Shown: positions 50,717 through 60,148, counted from the first letter of the stretch. The stretch is 64,000 bases of DNA from an uncultured Prevotellaceae bacterium (GCA_947165675.1 CAMVBJ010000004.1:62001-126000); one strand, 5' to 3'. Numbers and translations are program-made. Notes: generated from the sequence alone by a model not told the origin.

Positions 50717-53700
50717 TTACTTCATCATCTCCTGGATGGCGCGCTCGAGCTGGCGATCGTGACCCGTGAGGTAATCCTCGGGGGTGTTATAGACCTCAAC
50801 GTCGGGCAAGAGGGGCTGATTCTCGCAGAAGTTGCCACGCATGTCACGGCAACCCACCTGGGGAATGCCGAATACCAGGGTCGGGTCGATCAACGTCTCC
50901 CACCACACGGCGGTCATCGTGCCGGGCACTGGGGTACCAATGAGTTTGCCAATGCCTAATTCCTTATAGACGAAGGGGAAACCATGACCATTGCTGTAGT
51001 CATCCTCACACATGAGCACACATGAGGGTTTGGTCCACTTGTTAAACGGGTCGGCTCCGACATACTGGCCGTGAGGCACAAAGCTCTGGTACTGCTTGCC
51101 GCTGAGCAGGGTGCACAGGTCATCGTGCAACCAGCCCCCACCGTTGTGGCGCTCATCGACGATGACGGCCTTGCGGTTACGGTTCTTGTCGCTCAGCAGT
51201 TCGCGATAGACGGTACGGAAGCTCTCGCTGTCCATCTCCTTGACGTGGACATAGGCCAGCTGCCCATGGGACAGGCTATCGACCAGGGCACGGTTGCGGT
51301 CCACCCAACGCTTGTACAGGAGTTCCTGCTGCTCGCCCTTGCTGATGGCCTTGACGGTGACATCAAAGCGCTTGTTGGTCTTGGGGTTGAACACGCCTAC
51401 GCGGATGGGCTTGCCTGCCTTGCCGTCAAGCATCCAGTTGTAGTCCTGACCAGCCTTGATCTCGTTACCGTCAATCTTCTCGATGATGCAACCAGAGGTG
51501 ACACCCGTCTTCTTGACGGCAAAGGGACCACGCTTGATCACCTCCTCAACGCGCAGGCCATCACCCTGATAGCTATCGTCCAGGAAGAGCCCCAGCGCAG
51601 CCGTCTTGAGCGTCGGTCCGGCGGGGTTGTAGCGGGCACCGGTGTGCGAGCCGTTCAACTCGCCCAGCATCTCGCTGAGCATGTCACGGAAGTCATAGTT
51701 GTTGTTGATATAGGGCAGGAAACGCTTGTAGTTCTCGCGGTAGCCTTCCCAATCGACGCCATGGATGTCCTCGACGTAGAATTTGTCCTTGACCTGTTGC
51801 CAGATGTGGTTGAAGATGTACTCACGCTCCTCCTGGGGGCGGTAGTTGAAGTTGGCCTCAAAGTTGACGGGCTCGGGTTTGCCCTTGGCCAGGTCGATCT
51901 TCTTGATGCCGCTACCGGTGCACAGGAACAGGTTCTTGCCAGCCTTATCAGCCACCATGGGGCCATAGCCCACGTCCTTGAGCACGAGTTCGGTCTTCTG
52001 CTCCCGCAGGTCATGTTTCCACAGGTCCATGCCGCCCTCAAAGGCAGCCTGGTAGTACAGTGTGTCGCCGCCGTTGCTCAGCACCATGTCGCCCAGGCGT
52101 GACGAATTCACCGTCAAGCGGGCAATGCGGTCGCGACAGTTCTCCAGGTCAAACTGCAGGGCGGGCACGGCAGGCTTGTCGTCGTCGGCCTTGCCCTTCT
52201 TTTTCTTGTCGGATTTCTTCTTGGAAGCGGCCTCCTTGTCGGCAGTCTGTTTCTTAGCCTCCTTCTCGGCCTCCTCGCGCAGGACCTTTTCCTCCTTGGT
52301 CATCTTGAAGCGCTCATAGGCATCCAGGTCAAAGAACATGATATACACGTCGTCCTCGGTGCCCCAACTGCCGTGGCTACGGAATCCCGCGCGGTCGCTG
52401 GTGAAAATCATCGCCTTGCCGCCGAGCACCCACTTGCCGTTGCCCTCATTGTAACCGCTCTCGGTCAGGTTGTGCACCTCACCGTTGCCACTGGCATTGA
52501 CCAGAGCGATGTCCTGGCTGTTCCATCCACCGGTGCCGATGTAGGACGAAATGAGCCAACGGCTGTCGGGACTCCACTCATACCAGACGTCGCCGTCGCT
52601 GTAGGAGTAGATGTACTTGCCGTCCATCAGCGTGCGCACCGCCTTGCTCTTGACATCCACGGCGCGCAGGGTGTTGCGGTTCTCCAGGAAGGCCACGCTC
52701 TTGCCGTCGGGACTATAGGTGGGCTGGATGCTGGTCTTGCCCGTGTTGGTCAACTGCTCCTCGACCAGGTCGGTGGCATAGGTGAACAGTTTCTCGTCCT
52801 TGTTCTTGATGGTGGTCTGGTAGATCTGCCACATGCCGCCACGCTCGCTGTCATAGACGATGCTGCGACCATCGGGAGAGAAGTCGATGGTGCGCTCCTG
52901 CTCGGGAGTGTTGGTCACCTGCTTGGTGGTCTTGTAGTCCACCGAGGTCACATACACGTCACCGTGCATCACAAAGGCCACCTCCTTGCCGCTGGGCGAC
53001 ACGCTGATGGCCGTCGCGCCGCTGGACCTGATCTGGCGCACGAGTTCCTTCTCGGTCTGGTCGGCAGCGATGGTGATATTAACCTTGTGGGGCTCCTCTC
53101 CCTCTCGCAGTGTATAGATTTCGCCATTATAGCCATAGCACAAGGTGCCGTTGGTGGCTACAGTGAGGAAGCGCACGGGATTCTTCTCGTGACGGGTGAG
53201 TTGCTTGGCCTTGCCGCCGATGGTGTTCTTATAGACATTGAACGTGCCATCCTGCTCACTCAGGTAGTAATAGGACTGGCCGTCGGGGGCCCAACGGGGA
53301 GTGCGGTCCTCGCCGTTGAAGGTGGTCAGTTTGGTGAACTGGCCGTCACGCTTGAGCCACACGTCGCGCGTGATGGACGACGTGTGATGCTTGCGGAAGG
53401 GGTCCTCATATCCCTTGATGTCGTGATACAGGATGTCGCCACGGCTGTTGATACTCAGGTCCTGCATGGGCAGGTCCGAAAATAACCGTGCCCTGCCCCC
53501 ATGGGTACTCACCTGATAGACCTGAGGAAACGACCGACTGGCAAAGAGGATGGACTGTGCCGTCGGCATATTGGTAGCCTCAAACAGCACCGTGCCATCG
53601 TCGAGAAAGCACAGAGGGGTCTCATTGCCACTATCGGTGGTCAACCGACGGGGCGTGCCACCGTCCTTATTCACGATGTACACGTCAAGGCTGCCCTCTC

Positions 53701-53968
53701 GGGCCGATGCAAAGGCGATATCCTTGCCGCTGGGGCTCCACACGGGATAGGCGTCGTATGCCGCATTAGTGGTCACTTGATGGGCCAAGCCACCCTGTAC
53801 TGGGACGGTAAACAAATCTCCCTGATAGGAAAAAGCGATGGTCTGCCCGTCGGGCGAAATGGCGCTGAAGCGCATCCACAGCGGACTCTCCTGCGCTGTT
53901 GCTCCGACAGCAAGCAGCATGGTGGCTAATGCCGCAAGTTTTCTCTTGATGCTCATAATTAAGTTCAT
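50717..53968 (-). CDS. S41 family peptidase, tricorn-protease homologue
   Basis: The product is 1083 residues from the ATG at 53968, with a second Met at 53956 also possible and a signal peptide in either case (VGATAQ). Residues up to about 560 form tricorn beta propellers ('SPDGQTIAFSYQGDLFTVPV', 'SPSGKEVAFVMHGDVYVTSV'). A Lys/Glu-rich charged segment (about 560-615) precedes the second propeller part and a PDZ domain. The protease core has 'LNGSHTGARY' (Ser/His pair as in tricorn) and 'CEDDYSNGHGFPFVYKELG', where the nucleophile Ser lies. It degrades peptides, probably in the periplasm. Confidence 0.93.
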   Translation of the reverse strand: MNLIMSIKRKLAALATMLLAVGATAQESPLWMRFSAISPDGQTIAFSYQGDLFTVPVQGGLAHQVTTNAAYDAYPVWSPSGKDIAFASAREGSLDVYIVNKDGGTPRRLTTDSGNETPLCFLDDGTVLFEATNMPTAQSILFASRSFPQVYQVSTHGGRARLFSDLPMQDLSINSRGDILYHDIKGYEDPFRKHHTSSITRDVWLKRDGQFTKLTTFNGEDRTPRWAPDGQSYYYLSEQDGTFNVYKNTIGGKAKQLTRHEKNPVRFLTVATNGTLCYGYNGEIYTLREGEEPHKVNITIAADQTEKELVRQIRSSGATAISVSPSGKEVAFVMHGDVYVTSVDYKTTKQVTNTPEQERTIDFSPDGRSIVYDSERGGMWQIYQTTIKNKDEKLFTYATDLVEEQLTNTGKTSIQPTYSPDGKSVAFLENRNTLRAVDVKSKAVRTLMDGKYIYSYSDGDVWYEWSPDSRWLISSYIGTGGWNSQDIALVNASGNGEVHNLTESGYNEGNGKWVLGGKAMIFTSDRAGFRSHGSWGTEDDVYIMFFDLDAYERFKMTKEEKVLREEAEKEAKKQTADKEAASKKKSDKKKKGKADDDKPAVPALQFDLENCRDRIARLTVNSSRLGDMVLSNGGDTLYYQAAFEGGMDLWKHDLREQKTELVLKDVGYGPMVADKAGKNLFLCTGSGIKKIDLAKGKPEPVNFEANFNYRPQEEREYIFNHIWQQVKDKFYVEDIHGVDWEGYRENYKRFLPYINNNYDFRDMLSEMLGELNGSHTGARYNPAGPTLKTAALGLFLDDSYQGDGLRVEEVIKRGPFAVKKTGVTSGCIIEKIDGNEIKAGQDYNWMLDGKAGKPIRVGVFNPKTNKRFDVTVKAISKGEQQELLYKRWVDRNRALVDSLSHGQLAYVHVKEMDSESFRTVYRELLSDKNRNRKAVIVDERHNGGGWLHDDLCTLLSGKQYQSFVPHGQYVGADPFNKWTKPSCVLMCEDDYSNGHGFPFVYKELGIGKLIGTPVPGTMTAVWWETLIDPTLVFGIPQVGCRDMRGNFCENQPLLPDVEVYNTPEDYLTGHDRQLERAIQEMMK

Positions 53969-53987
53969 TTTGGTTATTAGTTTTCGG

Positions 53988-53995
53988 CAAAGATA
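53988..53995 (-). promoter_or_regulatory. -7 element TATCTTTG for the S41 gene
   Basis: TATCTTTG on the minus strand lies 19 bp before the ATG at 53968. The longer open frame would start at a GTG upstream of it. Confidence 0.5.
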
Positions 53996-54041
53996 CACAA
54001 AAAAAAACCTAACCGCCTATCCTGATACGGAAAAATGACAC

Positions 54042-54049
54042 TACCTTTG
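54042..54049 (+). promoter_or_regulatory. -7 element TACCTTTG for the DUF4298 gene
   Basis: TACCTTTG lies 57 bp before the ATG. It is divergent from the S41 promoter. Confidence 0.5.
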
Positions 54050-54106
54050 TATTTTGATCCGATGAGAGAATAAAGAAAGCCACAACTAAAATCTAAAAAC
54101 TGAACA

Positions 54107-54421
54107 ATGAATAAGAGCAACCCGCAATTTACACGCATCCGCCAGATGGAGCGACGCCTGACAAGTGCAACGGCAGCCGTAAACCGCCTTGAAGCCGCAC
54201 TCGACAAGTATCAAGCGGTCCAGGAGGCTATCGCCGCCCTCAACGAGTACTATGGCAGTGACCTGTGGCGCCAGGACCTGGCCGACGACGAGGCTGGTCG
54301 CTTGCCCGAAGGCTTGAAGCGTGGCGTCTTGAGCGAGGACAGCATCTGGAACCTCCTGACCGATGTCCATGACCTCAACACGCGCCTCCAGCAACTCGCC
54401 ACCCACCTCGCCACCAAGTAA
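54107..54421 (+). CDS. DUF4298 domain protein
   Basis: The product is 104 residues and fits the whole DUF4298 domain: coiled helices ('RIRQMERRLTSATAAVNRLE'), the core 'LNEYYGSDLWRQDLADDEAG' and 'LPEGLKRGVLSEDSIWNLL'. It is cytoplasmic, and its function is unknown. It lies 17 bp before an aldo/keto reductase gene and may be co-transcribed with it. Confidence 0.9.
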   Translation: MNKSNPQFTRIRQMERRLTSATAAVNRLEAALDKYQAVQEAIAALNEYYGSDLWRQDLADDEAGRLPEGLKRGVLSEDSIWNLLTDVHDLNTRLQQLATHLATK

Positions 54422-54444
54422 ATGCTCATGTAAATTAAGTGATT

Positions 54445-55278
54445 ATGGAATATAAGACATTGAATAATGGAGTGGAGATGCCGATGTTAGGAATCGGGGT
54501 GTATAACATCACACGGCGGGATACGCAACGTGTTGTAGAGCAAGCTATCGAAGTGGGATATACCAGCATCGACACGGCAGCGATGTATTACAATGAGCGT
54601 GAGGTGGGCGATGCAGTCAGGGCCACTGGTGTACCTCGCGATCACCTATTTGTCACAACCAAGATATGCGACCCGTGCTATACTCGTGACGAGACACTGC
54701 GCTCGGTGGAACAATCGATGAAACAGTTGAGACTTGACTATGTGGACCTGATGCTGCTTCACTGGCCCGTGGGCAAGCCAGCTGTAATGTGGCAGGCGCT
54801 TGAGGAATTGTACAGCCAGGGGCTGTTCCGCGCCATCGGGGTGTCCAATTTCTATCCCAACACCTTTCCTGCTATCGTGAATGGTGGCAAAGTGATGCCC
54901 GTCGTGAACCAGTGCGAAACCCATGTGCTCTATCAACAGTGCAAGATGATAGATTACTTGCAACCCTACAATGTGGCACTCGAAGCCTGGAGTCCACTGG
55001 CCGAAGGTGGTCATGGCATTTTCAATGAGAATACATTGACCTCAATCGGAGCACAGTATGGCAAAACAGCAGCTCAGGTCGCATTGAAATTCCTCGTGCA
55101 ACGCGGCATCATTGCCATTCCCAAGACCACCCATGTGGAACGAATGCGCGAGAACATCGACCTGTTTGACTTCATCCTGAGCGATAACGACATGGCTGCC
55201 ATTGCCTGCCTCGACACGGGTCACAACGTCACTGGCTGGCCATTGGATGCCTTATGCTATACCCCTAATCAGAATTAG
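54445..55278 (+). CDS. Aldo/keto reductase (AKR5-like)
   Basis: The product is 277 residues from the ATG; a GTG two codons earlier is a possible alternative. The catalytic tetrad is visible: Asp and Tyr in 'SIDTAAMYYNEREVG', Lys in 'LFVTTKICD' and His in 'LMLLHWPVG'. Cofactor motifs 'AIGVSNFYP' and 'IAIPKTTHVERMRENIDLFD' are of the AKR5 (2,5-diketo-D-gluconate reductase) type. It reduces aldehydes or ketones with NADPH. A MerR regulator follows; two more reductase genes lie to the right. Confidence 0.93.
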   Translation: MEYKTLNNGVEMPMLGIGVYNITRRDTQRVVEQAIEVGYTSIDTAAMYYNEREVGDAVRATGVPRDHLFVTTKICDPCYTRDETLRSVEQSMKQLRLDYVDLMLLHWPVGKPAVMWQALEELYSQGLFRAIGVSNFYPNTFPAIVNGGKVMPVVNQCETHVLYQQCKMIDYLQPYNVALEAWSPLAEGGHGIFNENTLTSIGAQYGKTAAQVALKFLVQRGIIAIPKTTHVERMRENIDLFDFILSDNDMAAIACLDTGHNVTGWPLDALCYTPNQN

Positions 55279-55384
55279 TACCCTTCAAGAGTAAAGTGTA
55301 AGATATTTCGGCTTATAGTTCGCTTGATAGAGTTACCCGAAAACAGTGAAATTGTGAATAATTCATAAATGTTGCTCCCCCCTC

Positions 55385-55417
55385 TTGACTCATACCTAAG
55401 GTCAACCATTATCTTTG
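55385..55417 (+). promoter_or_regulatory. MerR gene promoter with inverted repeat
   Basis: TTG (55385-55387) and TATCTTTG (55410-55417) with a 22-bp spacer make a slightly long promoter. The inverted repeat TTGAC-N11-GTCAA (55385-55405) overlaps the -33 element and spacer, the usual site for a MerR-family regulator binding its own promoter. Autoregulation is inferred. Confidence 0.45.
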
Positions 55418-55448
55418 CAACGCTATAAACAGATATGTGGAATGAAGT

Positions 55449-56321
55449 ATGAGAAAAAGAAGTAACATCAGGTTAACTATCGGGGATTTCTCAAAGTACT
55501 GCCAGGTGACAGTCAAGAGACTGCGTCACTATGAGAAATTAGGGCTGCTCACGCCCAATGAGGTGGATGACTCATCGGGCTATCGATACTATGACGTGGC
55601 ACAGATGCAGCAGATGAATGGGATCCTGCGGCTCCAGGAAATGGGATTCACTCTGGAAGAGATACGCCAACTGCTTGATGAGGGGACTCATCGACCAAGC
55701 ATCATGCAGATAGAGGCCAAAATACGAGACACCAAGGCTCAAATCGGAATGTTGAACCAGCGGCTCGATGTATTGCAAAAGACAGGTGACTCCATCCAGC
55801 AAATAGCCGAAATGGAAAAGTTCTCGATCCAACCCTTGCCATCGATTATCGTTGCGTCCCATCGCAGGATTATCAATCACACGGGTGACTTGAGAAGGCT
55901 CTGTGCCGAAACCATCGGTCCAGAGATTCAACGCATCGGGTGCAAACGATCAAAACCTATCTATAGCTTCAGCATCAACCATGAGGAAGAATATAAGGAA
56001 CATGATGTCGATATCGAATACTGTGAACAAGTGGAGGAAATGCACGCAGACACACCAATTATCAAATTTAAGCGCCTGCCAGAGATACCAATGGCTGTGT
56101 GCATGAAGTGTGGTGGGCCATATAGCAAGATGAGAGACAATTTCATAGAGTTATTTAATTATATCACACATCATTCTTATCAAGTTACAGGGCTTCCCAG
56201 AATTCAATACGTTGAGGGCCCATGGAACCAGAAGTATCCCGCAAAGTGGCTCACCATTATTCAATTACCAGCGACGAAACTACCGTCTAATGACTCAAAT
56301 GAGCTAAATGCACTTATCTGA
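55449..56321 (+). CDS. MerR family regulator with GyrI-like effector domain
   Basis: The product is 290 residues. The MerR HTH and wing lie at about 9-80 ('TIGDFSKYCQVTVKRLRHYE', 'LLTPNEVDDSSGYRYYDVAQ'), followed by a dimerisation helix to about 125. The C-terminal half (about 135-285) is GyrI/AraC-E-like: 'IVASHRRIINHTGD', 'RLPEIPMAVCMKCGGPYSKM', 'YVEGPWNQKYP'. BmrR-type proteins sense hydrophobic compounds through such domains and activate efflux or detoxification genes. It may control the flanking reductase genes. Confidence 0.92.
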   Translation: MRKRSNIRLTIGDFSKYCQVTVKRLRHYEKLGLLTPNEVDDSSGYRYYDVAQMQQMNGILRLQEMGFTLEEIRQLLDEGTHRPSIMQIEAKIRDTKAQIGMLNQRLDVLQKTGDSIQQIAEMEKFSIQPLPSIIVASHRRIINHTGDLRRLCAETIGPEIQRIGCKRSKPIYSFSINHEEEYKEHDVDIEYCEQVEEMHADTPIIKFKRLPEIPMAVCMKCGGPYSKMRDNFIELFNYITHHSYQVTGLPRIQYVEGPWNQKYPAKWLTIIQLPATKLPSNDSNELNALI

Positions 56322-56497
56322 TTGCAGCATGAGTGACGCTCTTGCAGGGGTTGCAGGGAGCACCACGACGGATTATATCCATGCTGCTAAAAGGAAAGAA
56401 CACGGTACACGGTTTAATCATTCATAGGACTCCACTACCAGTACCTTGTGCGTGTGACATAAAAGTGATGAACCATTAAAAACACCAAACTTGTGGT

Positions 56498-56539
56498 CAG
56501 GCTGTTCCCGCTGCTTTAGAGCATCAGCGGAACAGCCTG
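56498..56539. terminator. Hairpin between MerR and AKR genes
   Basis: CAGGCTGTTCCCGCTG (56498-56513) pairs with CAGCGGAACAGCCTG (56525-56539) with one bulge, around an 11-base loop. It lies between converging genes and is a likely terminator, though the U-tract is weak. The other 200 bp of this gap hold nothing recognisable. Confidence 0.6.
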
Positions 56540-56590
56540 TAACCCAAGCATCAAGTTAATGTGCAGTCAGTTGACCAACCATCGGCGTGG

Positions 56591-57625
56591 TCATTTATTC
56601 TTACTGGCGGTGACCCACACGGGGTCCTCGCTCATCACTGGCTTGTTGACGGCCATCACACCCGAGAGGTTATGGGGCACGTAGGGCTCTTCAAGGTAAC
56701 GGATGTCATCGGCCGACAGTTGCAGGTCGAGCGCCTTGACAGCGCCCTCGATGTGATGCAACTTGGTGGCTCCAACGATGGGCGATTCCACCTTGGTCAG
56801 CAGCCACGCCAGCGAGACCTGTGTCATCTCGACACCATAGCGGTCGGCGAGCTCCATGACACGCTCCACGATGCGGTCATCCTGCTCGGCTGTAGCATCA
56901 TACTTGAAGTGCATGAACGAATCCTCGACCTGACGCTTGGATGTCTCGCCGGGGCGCTTGGCGAGTTTGCCCGATGCCAGGGCGCTGTAAGGCGTCATGG
57001 CGATGCCCGTCTCGCGGCAATAGGGCACCATCTCGCGTTCCTCTTCACGCATGATAAGGTTGTAGTGGTTCTGGACCGAAATGAACTTTGCCCAACCGTT
57101 TTTCTCGGCCAGAGCATTCATCATGGCCACTTGATAGGCGTAGGCATTGGCAATACCGATGTAGCACGCCTTACCAGCCTTGACAGCATCGTTCATGCCT
57201 GCCAGGATTTCCTCGGCAGGCGTCTTGTAGTCCCAGATGTGGTAGATATACAAGTCCACATGATCCATGCCCAAGTGCTCCAGACTGGCATCGATGGAGT
57301 TCATCACATGCTGGCGGCCATCAATGCCTGTGGCGATTTCCTCCTCGGTGCGGGGCAGGAATTTAGTAGCGACCACCATATCCTCGCGCAACGCCATGTC
57401 GCGCAGCGCACGACCGACGAACTGTTCGGATGTCCCCAACTGGTAACCGATAGCGGTGTCAAAGAAGTTGATGCCCAGACCCAGTGCACGCTGGATGATT
57501 TCGCGCGTGTGCGCTTCGTCGATGGTCCATGAGTGCTGTCCGATGGTCGGGTCACCAAAGCCCATGCAACCCAGGCAGATGCGCGACACATTCAGGTCAG
57601 AGTCACCTAATTTCACGTATTCCAT
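56591..57625 (-). CDS. Aldo/keto reductase (Tas/YajO-like)
   Basis: The product is 344 residues. It has Asp/Tyr in 'NFFDTAIGYQLGTSEQFVG', Lys in 'MVVATKFLP', His in 'LYIYHIWDYKTP' and the C-terminal NADPH loop 'PIVGATKLHHIEGAVKALDL'. These identify an AKR of the large AKR11/12-like group acting on aldehydes or ketones with NADPH. It lies 66 bp after the amidohydrolase on the same strand, with a small hairpin between. Confidence 0.93.
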   Translation of the reverse strand: MEYVKLGDSDLNVSRICLGCMGFGDPTIGQHSWTIDEAHTREIIQRALGLGINFFDTAIGYQLGTSEQFVGRALRDMALREDMVVATKFLPRTEEEIATGIDGRQHVMNSIDASLEHLGMDHVDLYIYHIWDYKTPAEEILAGMNDAVKAGKACYIGIANAYAYQVAMMNALAEKNGWAKFISVQNHYNLIMREEEREMVPYCRETGIAMTPYSALASGKLAKRPGETSKRQVEDSFMHFKYDATAEQDDRIVERVMELADRYGVEMTQVSLAWLLTKVESPIVGATKLHHIEGAVKALDLQLSADDIRYLEEPYVPHNLSGVMAVNKPVMSEDPVWVTASKNK

Positions 57626-57661
57626 AATTCACTTTATTAACCGATAATCACTTATCCGTAA

Positions 57662-57678
57662 GCAAGTTATCAACTTGC
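57662..57678. repeat. Small perfect hairpin between the amidohydrolase and AKR genes
   Basis: GCAAGTT-ATC-AACTTGC forms a 7-bp stem with a 3-base loop. No U-tract follows in the direction of transcription, so any effect would be on mRNA stability or partial termination. Confidence 0.35.
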
Positions 57679-57691
57679 AAAACTTAATTTT

Positions 57692-59041
57692 TTATCTTTG
57701 TTTTCTAAAAATCAGTTTCATTGTTTCAGGGTCCAGTGGACGCATGGTGGGCAGTTTCAAGCTCTTGACCATGTGCAACGTACCCTGCTTGTATTTCTGG
57801 AAATGCTCGGTCCGCAGATGCTGTTGATATACATCATCTGTTGCATAGATCTCAAGGATGCGGATCTGAGTAGAATCCTCGGCACTCTGCATCGGGTACA
57901 GGCAGATAACGCCTGGCTCGCGCTCCACCGAGAGGCGGTCCACCTCGTTGGCCAATGCCAGGTACTCTGTCAAGTATTCAGGATAGACCTCGACCTCGGC
58001 AATGCGCACAATCATCTTGTCCAAACTCGGCTCGACAGCGACAGGCTTCTCTTTTTCCAAACCGAACAGCCATTCTGCATTCCTGTGCAGTATCATCTCG
58101 CGCAGTGGGGCCAAGTCGGGCTCGTCGGTCAAGTATTGGCGCATTCGGCTCAAGCTCGCCTTGAGCACCTGGGGCGCTACATAGGGATAGTCTGAGCCGT
58201 AGAGCAGATGGTCGGGCGTCGTGATGGTGAGCAGTATCCTGATAACCTCAGGGCTATGTGCGCCTGCCAGGTCATAATACAGGGTAGCCAAGTTGGCATC
58301 CCAATCAATGGGTCCCACCATCTTGTTAGCCTGCATCACGGGAGCGAGCGAACGCATGCGCGGCACTGCCAGTGGCAGATAGGCTCCGCAATGGGGCACC
58401 ACGACCTTGACCTGAGGATAACGGGCCAGCACATTGCGGCTGATCATGTTGGCCACGGCACGGGTGGTCTCTGACAGGTATTCCTGCATGGCGAGCGGTG
58501 TCTGCTGCATGACTTGGCGACTCACGGGTTCGGGGCGATGGGGGTGCAGGATGATGACTGCGTGGCGCTCGTTGAGCACTGCAAACAACGTGTCGAGTTC
58601 GGGAGCCCCGAGATATTGACCTTCCACATTGGTCGCCAGTTTAATGCCGTCGGCACCAAGTGTGTCCAGGGCATATTTGGCTTCACGAATGGCCGCATCA
58701 ACATCGGGCAACGGCAATGCGGCACAGAAGAGGAAGCGTCCAGGGTGTTCCTCCTTCAACCGTGCCGCTGCCTCATTAGTCTGCCTGATGATTGCAACCG
58801 ATGACGGTTGTGGGGCAGCCAAGGTCAACACCGAGGTCTTGACGCCGACCTCGTCCATCCACCGCAGATGCTCCCCGGCATCATACTTCGGCAAGGGGAA
58901 CCCCTCGTCCATCAATCTATTATCCTGGTCCAAAGACGACAGAAACTCAGGAGTGATGATGTGGCTGTGCACATCTATCACGCCCTGAGCCATAGCGCCA
59001 CATGCGACCAGGATGGCGATGATCGCAATCCTCAGTCTCAT
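57692..59041 (-). CDS. Secreted amidohydrolase fused to a C-terminal ABM domain
   Basis: The product is 449 residues with a signal peptide (1-18, ACGAMAQ). The amidohydrolase-2 part (about 19-330) is ACMSD-like: HxH in 'VIDVHSHIITPEF', 'ILHPHRPEP' and 'VVPHCGAYLPL' (metal His), and Asp in 'LLYGSDYPYVAP'. It would catalyse decarboxylation or hydrolysis with one zinc. The C-terminal 100 residues (from about 345, 'MIVRIAEVEVYPEYLTEYLA') match an antibiotic biosynthesis monooxygenase (ABM) ferredoxin-like domain with 'ILEIYATDDVYQQHLRTEHF'. The combination is unusual. It shares the strand with both flanking AKR genes. Confidence 0.85.
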   Translation of the reverse strand: MRLRIAIIAILVACGAMAQGVIDVHSHIITPEFLSSLDQDNRLMDEGFPLPKYDAGEHLRWMDEVGVKTSVLTLAAPQPSSVAIIRQTNEAAARLKEEHPGRFLFCAALPLPDVDAAIREAKYALDTLGADGIKLATNVEGQYLGAPELDTLFAVLNERHAVIILHPHRPEPVSRQVMQQTPLAMQEYLSETTRAVANMISRNVLARYPQVKVVVPHCGAYLPLAVPRMRSLAPVMQANKMVGPIDWDANLATLYYDLAGAHSPEVIRILLTITTPDHLLYGSDYPYVAPQVLKASLSRMRQYLTDEPDLAPLREMILHRNAEWLFGLEKEKPVAVEPSLDKMIVRIAEVEVYPEYLTEYLALANEVDRLSVEREPGVICLYPMQSAEDSTQIRILEIYATDDVYQQHLRTEHFQKYKQGTLHMVKSLKLPTMRPLDPETMKLIFRKQR

Positions 59042-59044
59042 GGC

Positions 59045-59986
59045 TTATTCCATTGAGTGTTCCCAACCACCACGGGTGTCGATGCCCGTTGCATCAGCCA
59101 GCTTTTCCAGGCGGGTGACCTCGTCGGCTGTCAACTGAATCTTAGCAGCCTCGGCAGCCTCAACGACGTGGCACTCCTTAGTGGCGCCAATGATGGGGAG
59201 TGTTCCCTTGGCAATGGCCTATGCGATGCCCACCTGTGAACAAGAGGCACCGTACTTCTCGCCGATGGCCTTCATCTCGTCGGTGAGCGCCTCAAGCTGT
59301 GGCAGCACAGGATTGTATTTCTTGCCACGGTCGCTCTCGGCGGGCAGCGGGTTCTCCTTGCTGTATTTTCCCGACAAGGCACCCTGCTCCAGGACCATAT
59401 AGGCCCAGAACTCGATGCCGTTCTGCTTGCAGTAGTCGAGCACACCACCCTTCTCAGACGAGCGGTAGAGCAGCGAGAAATGGTTCTGCACGGCACTCAC
59501 CTTGAAGCCAGCCTCGCCCAGAATCTCGTTGGCCTTCTTGATCTCCTCGATATTGTGGTTTGACACGCCCACGCGTTTCACCTTACCGCTTTGCAGCAGA
59601 GGAATCAGACCAGGCGTCCAGCGCTCCACATCCATCGGGTTGTGGATCCAGTAGATGTCGATATAGTCACAGCCCATGCGCTCGATGGAGGCATCGGCCA
59701 TCTTCTCGACCGAGTTCTCAAACACCTCGGCTATCTGCGGGGTGAACTTGGTGGAAATCTGCACGTCCTCGCGCTTCACACTCTTGGCCAGGGTGCCCAA
59801 GATGCGCTCCGACTCACCCATGCCGTAGGCGGTGGCTGTGTCCCACAGGTTCAAGCCAGCTCGGGTTGCAGCCTCAAATACGGGTGCCAGATTATCTACA
59901 TCGGTGTTTGAACCGAAAACCGTGTCTCCTCCAAATGCGCCTGCTCCCCAGGCCCATGTTCCTAATGCGATCTTTGTCTCTTTCAT
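59045..59986 (-). pseudogene. Aldo/keto reductase interrupted by in-frame TAG
   Basis: A 313-codon frame that is otherwise intact. The first 255 codons carry Asp/Tyr in 'NLWDTATAYGMGESERILG', Lys in 'QISTKFTPQ', His in 'IYWIHNPMD', and 'VKRVGVSNHNIEEI'. Codon 256 (59219-59221) is TAG, exactly where the family has Trp in '..VGIAWAIAKG..'; TGG to TAG is a single substitution. The frame then continues as 'AIAKGTLPIIGATKECHVVE' to a TAA at 59045-59047, including the conserved NADPH-binding end. The truncated form would lose that end. Recent inactivation, readthrough or a sequencing error are the options. Confidence 0.88.
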
Positions 59987-60063
59987 ATCGTCTGTATTGT
60001 TAGTTGTGAGTTTTTTTATGAGTAATGAGTTAGGCGGATGTCACCTACGACCTAATCACGATG

Positions 60064-60071
60064 CAAAATTA
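60064..60071 (-). promoter_or_regulatory. -7 element TAATTTTG upstream of the interrupted AKR
   Basis: TAATTTTG on the minus strand lies 77 bp before the ATG of the interrupted reductase. The -33 half is not convincing. Confidence 0.4.
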
Positions 60072-60148
60072 CAATGAAAACAGATGCGGATAAGTTACAA
60101 AAATACTGATTTGTCAACCAAATTCACGGAAAAAAGCATAAAATTAAA

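Noticed and set aside
59219-59986. Taking the interrupted aldo/keto reductase as a complete 255-residue gene
   Set aside because: The frame continues past the TAG with the family's conserved C-terminal motif; a short version would lack the NADPH-binding end.
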